Positions 1-8,247 of a DNA stretch of 64,000 nucleotides are shown here, in pieces (position 1 is the stretch's first letter; each line of letters begins with the position of its first letter). The position numbers and the translations under genes were made by a program. Under the pieces are notes generated by a model that was not told where the DNA came from, did not search any database, and worked only from the letters and a program-made list of their open reading frames with translations. This DNA comes from Streptosporangiaceae bacterium NEAU-GS5 (GTDB taxonomy: Bacteria > Actinomycetota > Actinomycetes > Streptosporangiales > Streptosporangiaceae), in contig JAGFNW010000005.1 of NCBI GenBank assembly GCA_017592665.1, positions 124,001-188,000 of the forward strand. Direction: 5' to 3'.

Positions 1-1467
1 CTCCAGGTCGAGGACGAAGTTGTCCAACGCACCGCTGATGTCGGCGCCTTCGTCGGGGGCTTTGTGCCACAGGACCACGCCGAAGGAGTCGGCGTGGGTG
101 TAGGCGAGTTCGAGCGCGCAGGCCGTCTTGCCTCCGCTCGGCATGCCGTGCAGCACCAGGCCGGACAGGCCGCTGCCCGGAGCCAGCGCGGCGCTGGCGT
201 CGGTCATCACCTTGACCCGGCCGACGAAGCGGTCGGGCTGAGGCGGCAGGCCGGCGTACGCGAGCGATGAGGGACGGAAGACGATGGGCTGGCCCTGTGG
301 GGCCTGAAGGGAGAGGCCGAGAGCGTGGGGACCGAAGAGCGCGGGGGTGGCTACTGAGAGGGCTGGGCAGTCGAATGTGGGCGGATCGGCGACGACCTTG
401 CGCATGGTCATGGCCACGGCGCGTGGGAGCTTCTGGCCCTTGTCGGCGAGCAGTTCGTACAGCTCCTCGGCAACGTTGATGGCGAAGCTGTCGACGACGG
501 GGTAGCGCATCGCGAGCACGGCGCAGTCGAGCTGGTCGGACAGGGCAGTGGCCAGGGCGTTCAACGGGCCGGAATCGTCGTCGGCCGCGGGGGTGTCACG
601 GGAGGGCGTGGTCTCCCAGGAGGTGGGCGGGGTGAGGCCGAGGGAGCGCATCTGGTCGGCGGCGGTGAGGGCGGCCGACCAGCAGGCCGAGACCGTGACC
701 AGCTTGAGGCGATCGCGAGTCAGGTCGAGCAGGTCGACGAGCTCGTCCGCGGAGATACGGTCCGGCGAGCCGTCGGCCTTCTCGAGGTAGATCTCGCCGG
801 GTGAGCCATGGCCGGAGACGTGGACGACGTCCCAACCCTCGTCCTCTTCGAGGACCTCGGTCAACCGTTCTCGGGTCACGCCGTATTGAAGGACGTGCAG
901 TTCGACGGCGCGATTGCGGACGGCGCCCACGTTGGAGAACAGCTTGGTGAGGGCATGCCGCTCGCGGCGGAGATTGAGCACGCCGGTGCCTGTGGGGAGG
1001 CTGAACAGGCCCAGGACACGTAGGCGGTCGCGAACCGAGGGCTTCCCGGCCGTGTCGCCCGGCGGGCAGAAGACCAGGGGGACGTTGTGCAGGGCCAGGG
1101 GCTTGCCGCTGACGTGGCCCAGGCTCAGGGGGCGGAACGCCAGGACTCGGGCGTCCGAAGGGACGATCACACGCACGGCGTCCGGACGCGCCTTGACCAT
1201 CGCAGGGCCGATGTCGCCGAGGACGTGTTCGCCGATCCACGCGCCGAGGTCGGTCAGGATCCGCGCTTCATCAGCGAGTCTGCGGTCGGGGACCGCGTTC
1301 CAGCGTAGGTATGTGTAGAGATCTGTGAAGGCTTCGAAGCGCCAGTCATTGTGCTGGAGTCGGACCTCATGGTCGGCCAGGAAACGGCCGCCGGAATCGG
1401 TCAAACGCCAACGCCAACGGTCAATACCCTCGAAATCGAGGATCTCTAAGCGCAGTTCACCGGACAA
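1..1467 (-). CDS. CHAT-domain protein with downstream P-loop NTPase (partial, runs off left edge)
   Basis: An open frame on the minus strand runs from a TTG at 1467 to the window edge without a stop. TTG is the only usual start after an in-frame stop at about 1480, and an AGGGG lies roughly 8 bases upstream. An N-terminal strand-rich part is followed by a CHAT (caspase-like) domain with a candidate catalytic dyad, His220 in HVSGHG and Cys262 in VSACWSA. A Walker A motif, GMPSGGKT with Lys447, follows and starts a P-loop NTPase. CHAT proteases fused to NTPases are known in bacterial conflict and signalling systems; a role here is inference. The C-terminal part is missing, so repeats or effector modules cannot be judged. 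Confidence 0.8.
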   Translation of the reverse strand, partial: MSGELRLEILDFEGIDRWRWRLTDSGGRFLADHEVRLQHNDWRFEAFTDLYTYLRWNAVPDRRLADEARILTDLGAWIGEHVLGDIGPAMVKARPDAVRVIVPSDARVLAFRPLSLGHVSGKPLALHNVPLVFCPPGDTAGKPSVRDRLRVLGLFSLPTGTGVLNLRRERHALTKLFSNVGAVRNRAVELHVLQYGVTRERLTEVLEEDEGWDVVHVSGHGSPGEIYLEKADGSPDRISADELVDLLDLTRDRLKLVTVSACWSAALTAADQMRSLGLTPPTSWETTPSRDTPAADDDSGPLNALATALSDQLDCAVLAMRYPVVDSFAINVAEELYELLADKGQKLPRAVAMTMRKVVADPPTFDCPALSVATPALFGPHALGLSLQAPQGQPIVFRPSSLAYAGLPPQPDRFVGRVKVMTDASAALAPGSGLSGLVLHGMPSGGKTACALELAYTHADSFGVVLWHKAPDEGADISGALDNFVLDLE

Positions 1468-1511
1468 AGCGCACCACCCCTACTGGGATGGTAGACGCCA
1501 CAGGCTTTCGA

Positions 1512-1853
1512 TTAGTGCCAATCGATCAGGGCATCGTCGGTGAAGACGGCGTGGGCTGTCTGGCCGGCGGATGGGGCGGTTTCGGCCAGCCAGCGGCCAT
1601 ACATGACGCAGGTGGGGGCGTTGGTGAGGCGGACCATGACGATGGTCGTTCCTGGCGCGAAGGTGTGATCGACAATCCAGCTTTCGATAGTGCCGGTGGG
1701 CTCGACGGGTTGCCATTGCCAGGTGCGGGAGTGGCAAACCGAGCAGAATTCGCGTGGGGGGAAACGGCGTGTGTCGCAAGTGGAGCATTGTTGGATGACG
1801 AAATCGCCGTTTGCCACTGCGGACCGCCAACCTGCCGAGTCTCGGTCGCTCAT
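1512..1853 (-). CDS. DUF35 / OB-fold protein with zinc ribbon, Ltp partner
   Basis: A protein of 113 residues. A rubredoxin-like zinc ribbon with Cys23, Cys26, Cys37 and Cys40 (CSTC and CSVC) is followed by an OB-fold, the layout of DUF35 proteins that bind acyl-CoA and dock to thiolase-fold enzymes. Its start overlaps the stop of the Ltp-like gene by 4 bases, so the two are translationally coupled. In steroid side-chain degradation a DUF35 domain pairs with Ltp2 to form a retro-aldolase, and the same kind of complex is inferred here. The pair is preceded by a KstR2-like operator. Confidence 0.85.
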   Translation of the reverse strand: MSDRDSAGWRSAVANGDFVIQQCSTCDTRRFPPREFCSVCHSRTWQWQPVEPTGTIESWIVDHTFAPGTTIVMVRLTNAPTCVMYGRWLAETAPSAGQTAHAVFTDDALIDWH

Positions 1854-2995
1854 GTGTCTTTCCTCAAAATCAAGGCTGAGGTGGCGGCGAGGACGTAGCC
1901 GGGCTGGGCGGTGGAGAGGGCCACTTCGGCGCCGGGGACTTGGCGGTCGCCGGCGTCGCCGCGTAGCTGCGACACCGCTTCGGCGATGTGGTTGATGCCG
2001 TGTACGTAACCCTCCGAGAGGAAGCCTCCATGGGTGTTGTACGGGACGGCCGAACCTGAGGCCGCGTAGAGGCCGCCCTCACCCTTGGCGCAGAAGCCGT
2101 AGTCCTCGAATTGGACGACCACGGAATACGTGAAGCAGTCGTAGATCTGAGCAACATCGACATCGGCTGGGCCGAGGCCGGCCATCGAATACAGGCGGGG
2201 GGAGAGTTCGGCGGCGGCGCTGACGGTCATGTCGGGGCCGTCGAAGGGGTGGCTGCCTCCGCCGAAGGCGGCTGCAGTGATGAGGACGGGCGGGTGGGGC
2301 AAATCGCGGGCGCGTTCGGTCGTCGTCACAACCACCGCGCAGGCTCCGTCGGTTTCCAGGCAGCAGTCCAGCAATCGGAAAGGCTCGGCTATCCAGCGGC
2401 TGGCCAGGTAGTCGTCGAGGGTTATGGGGGTGCGCATAAGCGCGCGCGGGTTCTTGGCGGCCGCGGCGCGTTCCGTAACGGCGATGGCGCCGAAGTGTTC
2501 GGGCTGGGTGCCGTACTTCGTCATGTGGGCGCGGGCATACATGGCGTACATCTGGGCGGGGGCCACATAGCCGTACGGCGCCTGGAACGCGGCCTCGGGG
2601 GCGGGGTTGGCGGCGCGCCCCATACGGAATTCGGAGCGGGCGTTGATGGCCCGGTAGCAGACCACGACGTCGGCCATTCCAGCCGCGACAGCGAGGGCGG
2701 CCTGGGCGATGACCGAATGTGAGACGCTGCCGCCGCCGAATTGGTCGAGGTACCACGACGGGGCCGGCAGTCCCAGGGCCGGGCCCACGGTCGACGGGGG
2801 CGCCGAGTCGCCGACGCGGTGGGTGGCGAGGCCGTCGACGTCGTCGGGGGTCAGGCCGGCGTCGTCCAGGGCGGCCAGGATCGCCTCGCAGGCCAGGGTC
2901 AGGGTGCTGACGCCGGAATCCTTCGAGAACGACGTGTAGCCGACCCCGGCGATCGCCGTGCGGTCGCGGATACCACCTAGCAAGCGCTTGGCCAC
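1850..2995 (-). CDS. Ltp-type thiolase-fold protein, probable acyl-CoA retro-aldolase
   Basis: A protein of 381 residues with the SCP2-thiolase / lipid-transfer fold. The usual nucleophilic Cys of thiolases is absent: the equivalent stretch reads DQFGGGSVSH. Tyrosines at about 285 (IYDCFTY) and 330 (LSEGYVHG) sit in the motifs that carry the catalytic tyrosines of Ltp2-type aldolases. Retro-aldol cleavage of a beta-hydroxyacyl-CoA is therefore more likely than thiolysis; the substrate is unknown. AAGG about 8 bases before ATG supports this start. A KstR2-like operator covers codons 2 to 7, which is unusual. It forms an operon with the DUF35 gene and is divergent from the fadE30 operon. Confidence 0.8.
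   Translation of the reverse strand: MAKRLLGGIRDRTAIAGVGYTSFSKDSGVSTLTLACEAILAALDDAGLTPDDVDGLATHRVGDSAPPSTVGPALGLPAPSWYLDQFGGGSVSHSVIAQAALAVAAGMADVVVCYRAINARSEFRMGRAANPAPEAAFQAPYGYVAPAQMYAMYARAHMTKYGTQPEHFGAIAVTERAAAAKNPRALMRTPITLDDYLASRWIAEPFRLLDCCLETDGACAVVVTTTERARDLPHPPVLITAAAFGGGSHPFDGPDMTVSAAAELSPRLYSMAGLGPADVDVAQIYDCFTYSVVVQFEDYGFCAKGEGGLYAASGSAVPYNTHGGFLSEGYVHGINHIAEAVSQLRGDAGDRQVPGAEVALSTAQPGYVLAATSALILRKDT
2976..2991. promoter_or_regulatory. KstR2-like operator 1 (overlaps Ltp start)
   Basis: CCTAGCAAGCGCTTGG matches the window consensus CCAAGCAAGCGCTTGG at 15 of 16 positions. It lies inside the first codons of the Ltp-like gene and 72 bases from a second copy, so the divergent promoter region is framed by two sites. 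Confidence 0.7.
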
Positions 2996-3047
2996 AGAAT
3001 GACCTTAAGGTGCGAGCTCAACCCGTTCAACCAGGGTGCTCGACCAT

Positions 3048-3063
3048 CCAAGCAAGCGCTTGG
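3048..3063. promoter_or_regulatory. KstR2-like operator 2 (fadE30 operon promoter)
   Basis: CCAAGCAAGCGCTTGG, the full consensus. With the next base it contains AGCAAGCGCTTGGT, which fits the recalled M. tuberculosis KstR2 pattern AnCAAGnnCTTGnT. It lies 46 bases before the flavin reductase start. Confidence 0.8.
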
Positions 3064-3109
3064 TATAGTGATGGTCAGGTAGTTCAGGGCGCGGGTAAGG
3101 AGGCGAGTG

Positions 3110-3724
3110 GTGAGCACCCACGCGGCGCGGCTAGTGGCGCCGGACGACGGACCCGGATCGGGCATGGGAAGGGGCCGAGTGATCCCACTGCCCAGCAACC
3201 GCGCCGACCCGGCCGACGGAGCCGCGATGCAGCCTGTGAACGGCATCCCCACTGCCCTGCACTTCCGCAGAGTGCTCGGGCGGTTCGCCACGGGAGTGGT
3301 GGCCATCACGGCGATCGACCCGGAGACGGGCGAGGCGTGCGGGCTCGCGGCCAACTCGTTCACGTCGGTGAGCCTCGACCCGCCCCTGGTGGCCTTCTGC
3401 GTGGCCTACACCAGCACCAGCTGGCCGCTGGTCAGAAAGGCGCCGACGCTGTGCGTCAACGTCCTGGCCGAGCACCAGCAGGAAGTCTGCGCTCAGCTCG
3501 CGGCCAAGGGCGGCGACAAGTTCGCGGACCTCTCATGGACGGCCTCCCCCGGCGGCAGCCCCGTCATCGACGGCGCGCTGGCCTGGCTTGACTGCACGGT
3601 CGAAGCCGAGCACCCGGCCGGCGACCACGTCATCGTCGTGGCACGGGTCGAGCGGCTGGACGCGCATGCCGATCACGGGCCACTCGTCTTCTTCCGCGGC
3701 GCGTACGGCCGCTTCCATGCGTGA
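3110..3724 (+). CDS. Flavin reductase domain protein
   Basis: About 204 residues of the flavin reductase-like FMN-binding family. The conserved core begins near FRRVLGRFATGVVAIT and includes the LAANSFTSVSLDPP segment typical of HsaB/HpaC-type reductases. There is an N-terminal extension of about 50 residues. A strong AAGGAGG at 3097-3103 gives ideal spacing to GTG 3110; a GTG at 3107 is in the same frame but too close. It would reduce flavin with NAD(P)H for a monooxygenase, but no oxygenase component is adjacent, so the partner is unknown. First gene of the operon with fadE30 and ipdF, and it overlaps fadE30 by 8 bases. Confidence 0.85.
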   Translation: MSTHAARLVAPDDGPGSGMGRGRVIPLPSNRADPADGAAMQPVNGIPTALHFRRVLGRFATGVVAITAIDPETGEACGLAANSFTSVSLDPPLVAFCVAYTSTSWPLVRKAPTLCVNVLAEHQQEVCAQLAAKGGDKFADLSWTASPGGSPVIDGALAWLDCTVEAEHPAGDHVIVVARVERLDAHADHGPLVFFRGAYGRFHA

Positions 3725-4805
3725 CGAAATCAAGGCGTGGCTCAAGGCGAATCTCACGGACGAGCTGAGGGGGCTTGGCGGGCCGGGGCGGGAGCACGAA
3801 GGGTTCGAGCTGCGGGTGGCGTGGGAGCGTTGCCTCGGCGCGGCCTGCTGGACCTGCATCGGCTGGCCCGAGGCGTACGGCGGGCGCGGCGCGAGCATCG
3901 CCGACCAGGTGGCCTTTCACGAGGAGTACGCGAAAGCGGACGCCCCCGCCCGCGTGGGCCACATCGGCGAGGGTCTCATCGGTCCGACCATCATCGATTT
4001 CGGTACCGACGAGCAGCGCCGGCGTTTTCTACCCCCGATTCAGCGTGGCGAGGAGCTGTGGTGCCAGGGGTATTCGGAGCCCGATGCGGGCTCCGATCTT
4101 GCCAATGTCCAGACGCGGGCTCATCTCGAGAACCACGAATGGGTGATCACGGGGCAGAAGATCTGGACGTCGCTGGCGCATGTCGCCGACTGGTGTTTCG
4201 TGCTCTGTCGTACGGAGCCGGGCTCCGAGCGGCATCGGGGCTTGTCGTATCTGCTGGTTCCGCTCAAACAGGAGAACGTCGAAGTTCGGCCGATCAGGCA
4301 GATGACGGGGACGTCGGAGTTCAATGAGGTGTTCTTCGACGGGGCGAGGACCGCTCAGGCCAACATCGTCAGCGCGCCCGGCGAGGGGTGGAAGGTCGCG
4401 ATGGCGACGCTCGGCTATGAGCGGGGCGTGTCGACGCTGGGCCAGCAGATCGGCTTCCGGCGGGAATTGGCGAAAGCGGTCGCCACGGCCAAGCGCACCG
4501 GCGCCTACGAATACCTCAAGGACCGGCTGGTCCAGTCGTGGATCGAGCTCGAGATCATGCGCCTCAACGCGCTGCGTGAGCATGAGACGGCAATCGACAA
4601 GCTCTACTGGTCGGAGTGGCACAAAAGGCTGGGCGAGCTCGCCATGGCCGCGCAAGGAAAGGCGGGGCTCATAGCGCAGGAGCCGTACGAGCTGAGTGAG
4701 CTGCAGCGCTTGTATCTCTTCTCCAGGGCCGACACCATCTATGCCGGTACGAGCGAGATCCAGCGCAACATCATCGCCGAGCGCACTCTAGGACTGCCCA
4801 AATGA
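3717..4805 (+). CDS. fadE30: Acyl-CoA dehydrogenase FadE30
   Basis: A protein of 362 residues with the full acyl-CoA dehydrogenase fold: the GYSEPDAGSDLA flavin/substrate segment, GQKIWTSLAHVADWC, and the C-terminal TIYAGTSEIQRNIIAERTLGLPK signature. The start (GLGGPGREHEGFE) and the overall pattern match mycobacterial FadE30 closely from memory. FadE30 is the KstR2-regulon dehydrogenase that introduces the double bond in the propionyl side chain of (hydroxy-)HIP-CoA. ATG 3717 overlaps the preceding stop and is coupled to it; upstream open frame is unlike the family. It overlaps ipdF by 4 bases, the same neighbour as in M. tuberculosis. Confidence 0.88.
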   Translation: MRDEIKAWLKANLTDELRGLGGPGREHEGFELRVAWERCLGAACWTCIGWPEAYGGRGASIADQVAFHEEYAKADAPARVGHIGEGLIGPTIIDFGTDEQRRRFLPPIQRGEELWCQGYSEPDAGSDLANVQTRAHLENHEWVITGQKIWTSLAHVADWCFVLCRTEPGSERHRGLSYLLVPLKQENVEVRPIRQMTGTSEFNEVFFDGARTAQANIVSAPGEGWKVAMATLGYERGVSTLGQQIGFRRELAKAVATAKRTGAYEYLKDRLVQSWIELEIMRLNALREHETAIDKLYWSEWHKRLGELAMAAQGKAGLIAQEPYELSELQRLYLFSRADTIYAGTSEIQRNIIAERTLGLPK

Positions 4806-5560
4806 AGGCTCACGGCCTGTTGCAAGGCAAGGTCACGCTGGTCACGGCCGCCGCGGGGGCGGGGATCGGCTACGCGACGGCCCGGCGCTGCGCCGAAGAG
4901 GGCGCGTCCGTGGTCATCTCGGACAGACACGAGCGCCGGCTCGCCGAGGCCGCGACGCGGCTTGCCGAGATCACCGGCGTGAAGCCGCTCGCCGTGACGT
5001 GCGACGTCACCTCCGAGGCGCATGTGCTGTCGATGTTCGACACGGCGGCCGAGGCGTACGGCCGGATCGACGTCGTGGTGAACAACGCCGGGCTCGGCGG
5101 CACGGCCGACCTTGTCGACATGACGGACGAGCAGTGGAGCACCGTCCTCGACGTGACCCTCAACGGCACCATGCGCTGCACCCGGGCCGCGCTGCGGCAC
5201 ATGATCCCGCGCGGCGGCGGCGTGATCGTCAACAACGCGTCCGTCATCGGCTGGCGGGCCCAGCGCGGCCAGGCGCACTACGCGGCCGCGAAGGCCGGCG
5301 TGATGGCGCTGACCCGGTGCGTGGCCCTGGAGGCCGCGCCGTACGGCATTCGCGTGAACGCCGTCGCGCCCTCGCTCGCCATGCACCCGCACCTCGCCAA
5401 GGTGACCAGCGAGGAGCTGCTCGCCGAGCTCACGACGAAAGAGGCCTTCGGCCGGGCCGCCGAGCCGTGGGAGGTGGCCAACGTCATCGTCTTCCTGGCC
5501 AGCGACTATTCCTCGTACATGACCGGCGAGGTGGTCTCGGTCTCAAGCCAGCATCCGTAG
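4802..5560 (+). CDS. ipdF: SDR oxidoreductase, IpdF-like
   Basis: A short-chain dehydrogenase of 252 residues: a nucleotide-binding loop TAAAGAGIG (in place of the usual TGxxxGxG), NNAG, an NNASVIG segment with the catalytic Ser, and YAAAK with the catalytic Tyr and Lys. It directly follows fadE30 with an ATGA overlap. In M. tuberculosis the gene beside fadE30 is ipdF (Rv3559c), which oxidises the ring hydroxyl of hydroxy-HIC-CoA-type intermediates. The assignment rests mainly on this gene order; SDR specificity cannot be read from sequence alone. Its 3' end overlaps the convergent GntR gene by 18 bases. Confidence 0.75.
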   Translation: MKAHGLLQGKVTLVTAAAGAGIGYATARRCAEEGASVVISDRHERRLAEAATRLAEITGVKPLAVTCDVTSEAHVLSMFDTAAEAYGRIDVVVNNAGLGGTADLVDMTDEQWSTVLDVTLNGTMRCTRAALRHMIPRGGGVIVNNASVIGWRAQRGQAHYAAAKAGVMALTRCVALEAAPYGIRVNAVAPSLAMHPHLAKVTSEELLAELTTKEAFGRAAEPWEVANVIVFLASDYSSYMTGEVVSVSSQHP

Positions 5561-6193
5561 CGCCTCGACGACGCTCAGCAGGTGACGGCGGACGGCGCGC
5601 TCGGCGCCGTCGGGGCTGCGCGCGCACAGCTCGTCGATGATGGCGAGGTGCTCGGGGAGCGAGACCTGGGGGCGGCCGGGCCGGAGCGCGAGCCGGAAGG
5701 CGTGCCGCACGTTGCGGGCGCGCAGGCGGACCAGCACCTCGGCCGCGACCGGCTGGGCGCCGATGTCCCGGATCCGGTCGTGCAGAGTGCTGTTGAGCTG
5801 TGAGTACGTCATGACCTCGCCGGCACGCACGGCGTCCTGCATGCGCCGGCCCAGCTCGCGCAGCTCGGCGATCTCGGCGTCGGTGATGCGTTCGGCGGCC
5901 TTGGCCGCGCAGAGGCCTTCGACGACCATCCGCACCTCGGTGATGGCGATGGCCTCATCGAGGCTCACGGCGCGCACGCGCGCGCCGCGGTTGGCGATGC
6001 GCTCGACGATGCCCTCGTGGGAGAGGTCGATGAGGACGGAGCGGACCGTGCCGCGCGTGGTGTTGAACATCTCGCACAACTCCGCCTCGACCAGCCGCTG
6101 CCCTGGGGCGAAGTCTCCCGCGAGTATCGCCGCACGGATCCGCTCGGCGACCTCGACGCGCCCAGCCGTGTCTTCGGGCGTGCTCGTACTCAC
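5543..6193 (-). CDS. GntR-family (FadR/FCD) transcriptional regulator
   Basis: A protein of 216 residues. An N-terminal winged helix-turn-helix (AERIRAAILAGDFAPGQRL through RGTVRSVLIDLSHEGIV) is followed by an FCD effector domain with metal-ligand-like residues in ELRELGRRM and the later HDRIRDIG and HLAIIDEL helices. FCD regulators usually repress carboxylate or aromatic catabolism and release DNA when they bind an acid intermediate. The shared GACAAnATTGT motif just upstream of this gene and at about 9880 suggests that it controls itself and the locus at 7.0-10.7 kb. Confidence 0.88.
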   Translation of the reverse strand: MSTSTPEDTAGRVEVAERIRAAILAGDFAPGQRLVEAELCEMFNTTRGTVRSVLIDLSHEGIVERIANRGARVRAVSLDEAIAITEVRMVVEGLCAAKAAERITDAEIAELRELGRRMQDAVRAGEVMTYSQLNSTLHDRIRDIGAQPVAAEVLVRLRARNVRHAFRLALRPGRPQVSLPEHLAIIDELCARSPDGAERAVRRHLLSVVEALRMLA

Positions 6194-6230
6194 CTGAACA
6201 CCCTCTCATGGTCACCGGCCATCCGCCTAC

Positions 6231-6258
6231 GACAATATTGTTTACAATCTAGACGACC
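6231..6258. promoter_or_regulatory. Putative GntR operator 1
   Basis: The stretch holds GACAATATTGTTTAC, including the inverted repeat ATTGT-TT-ACAAT. It lies 38 bases upstream of the GntR start and just before the decayed ABC genes. The same GACAAnATTGT core occurs in reverse at 9878-9888. Confidence 0.5.
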
Positions 6259-6280
6259 GCGTGCGGACAGAGCGCCGAGG

Positions 6281-6370
6281 CGGCCGGCGTCCGTCCAGAA
6301 GCTCTCCGACCTGGCGCGGCAGGGCGGCCTGCTGCCGAAGGCTCCGGACATCGGCGCCCTGCTGCCGTGA
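6281..6370 (+). pseudogene. Remnant of ABC substrate-binding protein (C-terminal end only)
   Basis: About 29 codons ending in a TGA at 6368-6370 read like the extreme C-terminus of an NMT1/SsuA-type substrate-binding protein (VQKLSDLARQGGLLP then KAPDIGALLP). Nothing of the rest of the gene is present; immediately upstream is the GntR promoter region. Its stop overlaps the GTG of the permease, the normal coupling in such operons. This is evidently what a deletion left behind. Confidence 0.55.
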
Positions 6371-7015
6371 CGCGCGGCCGAGACGCTCTGCTCGGCGCCG
6401 CCGGACTCGGCGCCGTGGCCGGGCTGGTCGAGATCCTGCCGCGGTCCGGGCTGGTCGACGGCCGCTACCTGGCGCCGGCGAGCGCCATGGGCCGGGTCCT
6501 GCTCGACCGGCTCGGCCAGGGCGAGTTCTGGATCGCGCTGGGCGACACCCTGCGCGGCTCGGCGCTCGGCCTGGCGCTCGCCATGGCCGCCGGGATCGTC
6601 GTGGGCGTCGTCATCGGCATGGTCCCGTTCCTGCGGTCGCTGACGGCCTCGACCATCGAGTTCCTGCGGCCCATCCCGTCGGTCGCGCTCATCCCGCTGG
6701 TGGTGCTCCTCTACGGCACCCGCCCGCAATCCGCGCTGATCCTCGTGGTCTACGCGTCGTTCTGGCAGGTGCTCATCCAGGTCCTGTACGGCGTGGCCGA
6801 CGTCGACCCGATCGTCCGCGACACGGCCCGCTCGTACCGCTTCTCCCGGTGGGCGTTTTCCGCACGGTCGTCTCGCCGACGGCCCTGCCGTACGTCGTGA
6901 CCGGATTCCGGCTGGCCGCGGCCGTCGCGCTGATCCTGGAGATAGCGGCGGAGCTGTTCGTCGGCGTGCCCGGCCTCGGCAAGGCGATCGGCGTGGCGCA
7001 GAGCTCGGAGGCCGT
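6367..7015 (+). pseudogene. NitT/TauT-type ABC transporter permease, frameshifted and truncated
   Basis: The frame from GTG 6367 encodes a SsuC/TauC-like permease with several membrane segments and the conserved FLRPIPSVALIPLVVLLYG stretch. Near 6850-6853 one G seems to be lost from a G run: the protein continues in another frame as GVFRTVVSPTALPYVVTGFRL and on to PGLGKAIGVAQSS. Homology then stops at about 7010-7015 where it meets an opposite-strand dioxygenase fragment. With a frameshift and a lost C-terminus it should be inactive. No ATPase gene is nearby. Confidence 0.75.
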
Positions 7016-7168
7016 GACCTCGTCCCACGTGCGCAGATAGACCGAGTCGCCGGCCGAGCCGTTCTCGGTGAGGCCGAGCACGTCGCGGAAGAACCAGAGG
7101 CTGCGCTCGGGGTCGGGCGTGCGCAGTTCGACGTGGCCGAGGTGGGCGATGTCGTGCAGCAAAGCCAT
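7012..7168 (-). pseudogene. Truncated extradiol (VOC) dioxygenase, N-terminal fragment
   Basis: From ATG 7168 about 50 residues read like the start of a type I extradiol ring-cleavage dioxygenase: HLGHVELRTPDPERSLWF, with the metal-ligand-type His, then VYLRTWDE. After that the frame runs into antisense of the ABC permease and loses all similarity. The gene would be the last of the operon coming from 9664, only 5 bases after the tautomerase stop. The break marks one side of a deletion or recombination junction. Confidence 0.7.
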
Positions 7169-7173
7169 GGTGA

Positions 7174-8247
7174 CTACTCCGGAGTCCGGGGGAACACGAT
7201 GCCGTCGAACAATTTGCGGGCCGTGCGGATGACTCCGGAGCGCCGCACGCGCACCGATCCGTCCGCGTCCTCAGCAGCCTCGACCTCGACCGCGATGTCG
7301 AGGTGTCCGGTCGGATGCTCGATGCGCAGCGGCTCGTCCAGGGACGTCACCCGGGTCATGTCGGCCGCCGTCGTGCCGGGCAGCAGCGCCGCGGTCGCCA
7401 CGCTCACCCCGCCGAGGACCCCGATCGAGTCGTGCGGCGTGACCGGGATGAACGTCCGGGTGCACAGGCTGCCACCGGCCTTCGGCGGTGCGACGAGGGT
7501 GACCTTCGGTATCGAGGCGTGGCTCACGTCGCCCAGCCCCATCAACCGGCCGCCCGCCAGCTGAATGGATCGCACCCTTTCCGCCACCGCGGCCAGTTCG
7601 GAGACGGTCTCGTAGCCGGTCACCCCCACGTCGGCCGCGGCGAGGATCACCACGGGCATCCCGTTGTCGATGCAGGTGACGTCGATGCCGTCGATCACGT
7701 CGCGCCGCGACCCGGTCGGCAGCAGCGCGCCGCAGGCCGAGCCCTCGGTGCCGGCGAAATCCAGCCGGATCGGCGCCGCCGTCCCCGGCACGCCGCTGAT
7801 CTCGGTGTCCCCCTCGTACGACACGCCTCCGCCGGGCGTGGGGAACGTCGCCACGGCGATCGAGTCGGAGTTGACCATCCGGATGCGGACCGATGTCCGG
7901 TCGAGCCGCACGCCGACCAGCCCCCGCTCGACCGCGAACGGTCCCACGCCGGCCAGCAGATTGCCGCAGTTCTGCCGGTCGGACACGGTCGCCTGGTCGA
8001 CGCCCACCTGGAGGAACAGGTAGTCGACGTCAACATCGGGCGCCGATGACGCCGACACCACGGCCACCTTGCTGGTCAGTGGATGGGCGCCGCCGATCCC
8101 GTCGATCTGCCGCGGGTCCGGGCTGCCCATGACGCGCAGCAGCAGGTCGTCGCGGGCGCCGGGATCGGCCGGAAGGTCTTCGGCAAGGAAGTAGGCGCCC
8201 TTGGAGGTCCCGCCCCGCATGAGCAGGCAGCGCACGCCGTCGGTCAT
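7174..8247 (-). CDS. PrpF-family tautomerase, 4-oxalomesaconate tautomerase-like
   Basis: A protein of 357 residues of the PrpF / methylitaconate isomerase family (diaminopimelate epimerase fold). Visible marks are CLLMRGGTSKGAYF at the start, GGAHPLTSKVAVV, QNCGNLLAGVGPFA with the conserved Cys, and the later GTEGSACGALLPTG segment. With an RraA-type aldolase and an LmbE-type hydratase in the same operon, a GalD-like 4-oxalomesaconate tautomerase is the best reading (gallate or protocatechuate 4,5-cleavage). It overlaps the aldolase gene by 4 bases. Confidence 0.8.
   Translation of the reverse strand: MTDGVRCLLMRGGTSKGAYFLAEDLPADPGARDDLLLRVMGSPDPRQIDGIGGAHPLTSKVAVVSASSAPDVDVDYLFLQVGVDQATVSDRQNCGNLLAGVGPFAVERGLVGVRLDRTSVRIRMVNSDSIAVATFPTPGGGVSYEGDTEISGVPGTAAPIRLDFAGTEGSACGALLPTGSRRDVIDGIDVTCIDNGMPVVILAAADVGVTGYETVSELAAVAERVRSIQLAGGRLMGLGDVSHASIPKVTLVAPPKAGGSLCTRTFIPVTPHDSIGVLGGVSVATAALLPGTTAADMTRVTSLDEPLRIEHPTGHLDIAVEVEAAEDADGSVRVRRSGVIRTARKLFDGIVFPRTPE

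Noticed and set aside
596-1240. Long minus-strand open frame rich in Arg/Pro inside the CHAT gene
   Set aside because: It reads in another frame of the CHAT gene, has the low-complexity Arg/Pro/Gly look of GC-rich shadow frames and contains no domain.
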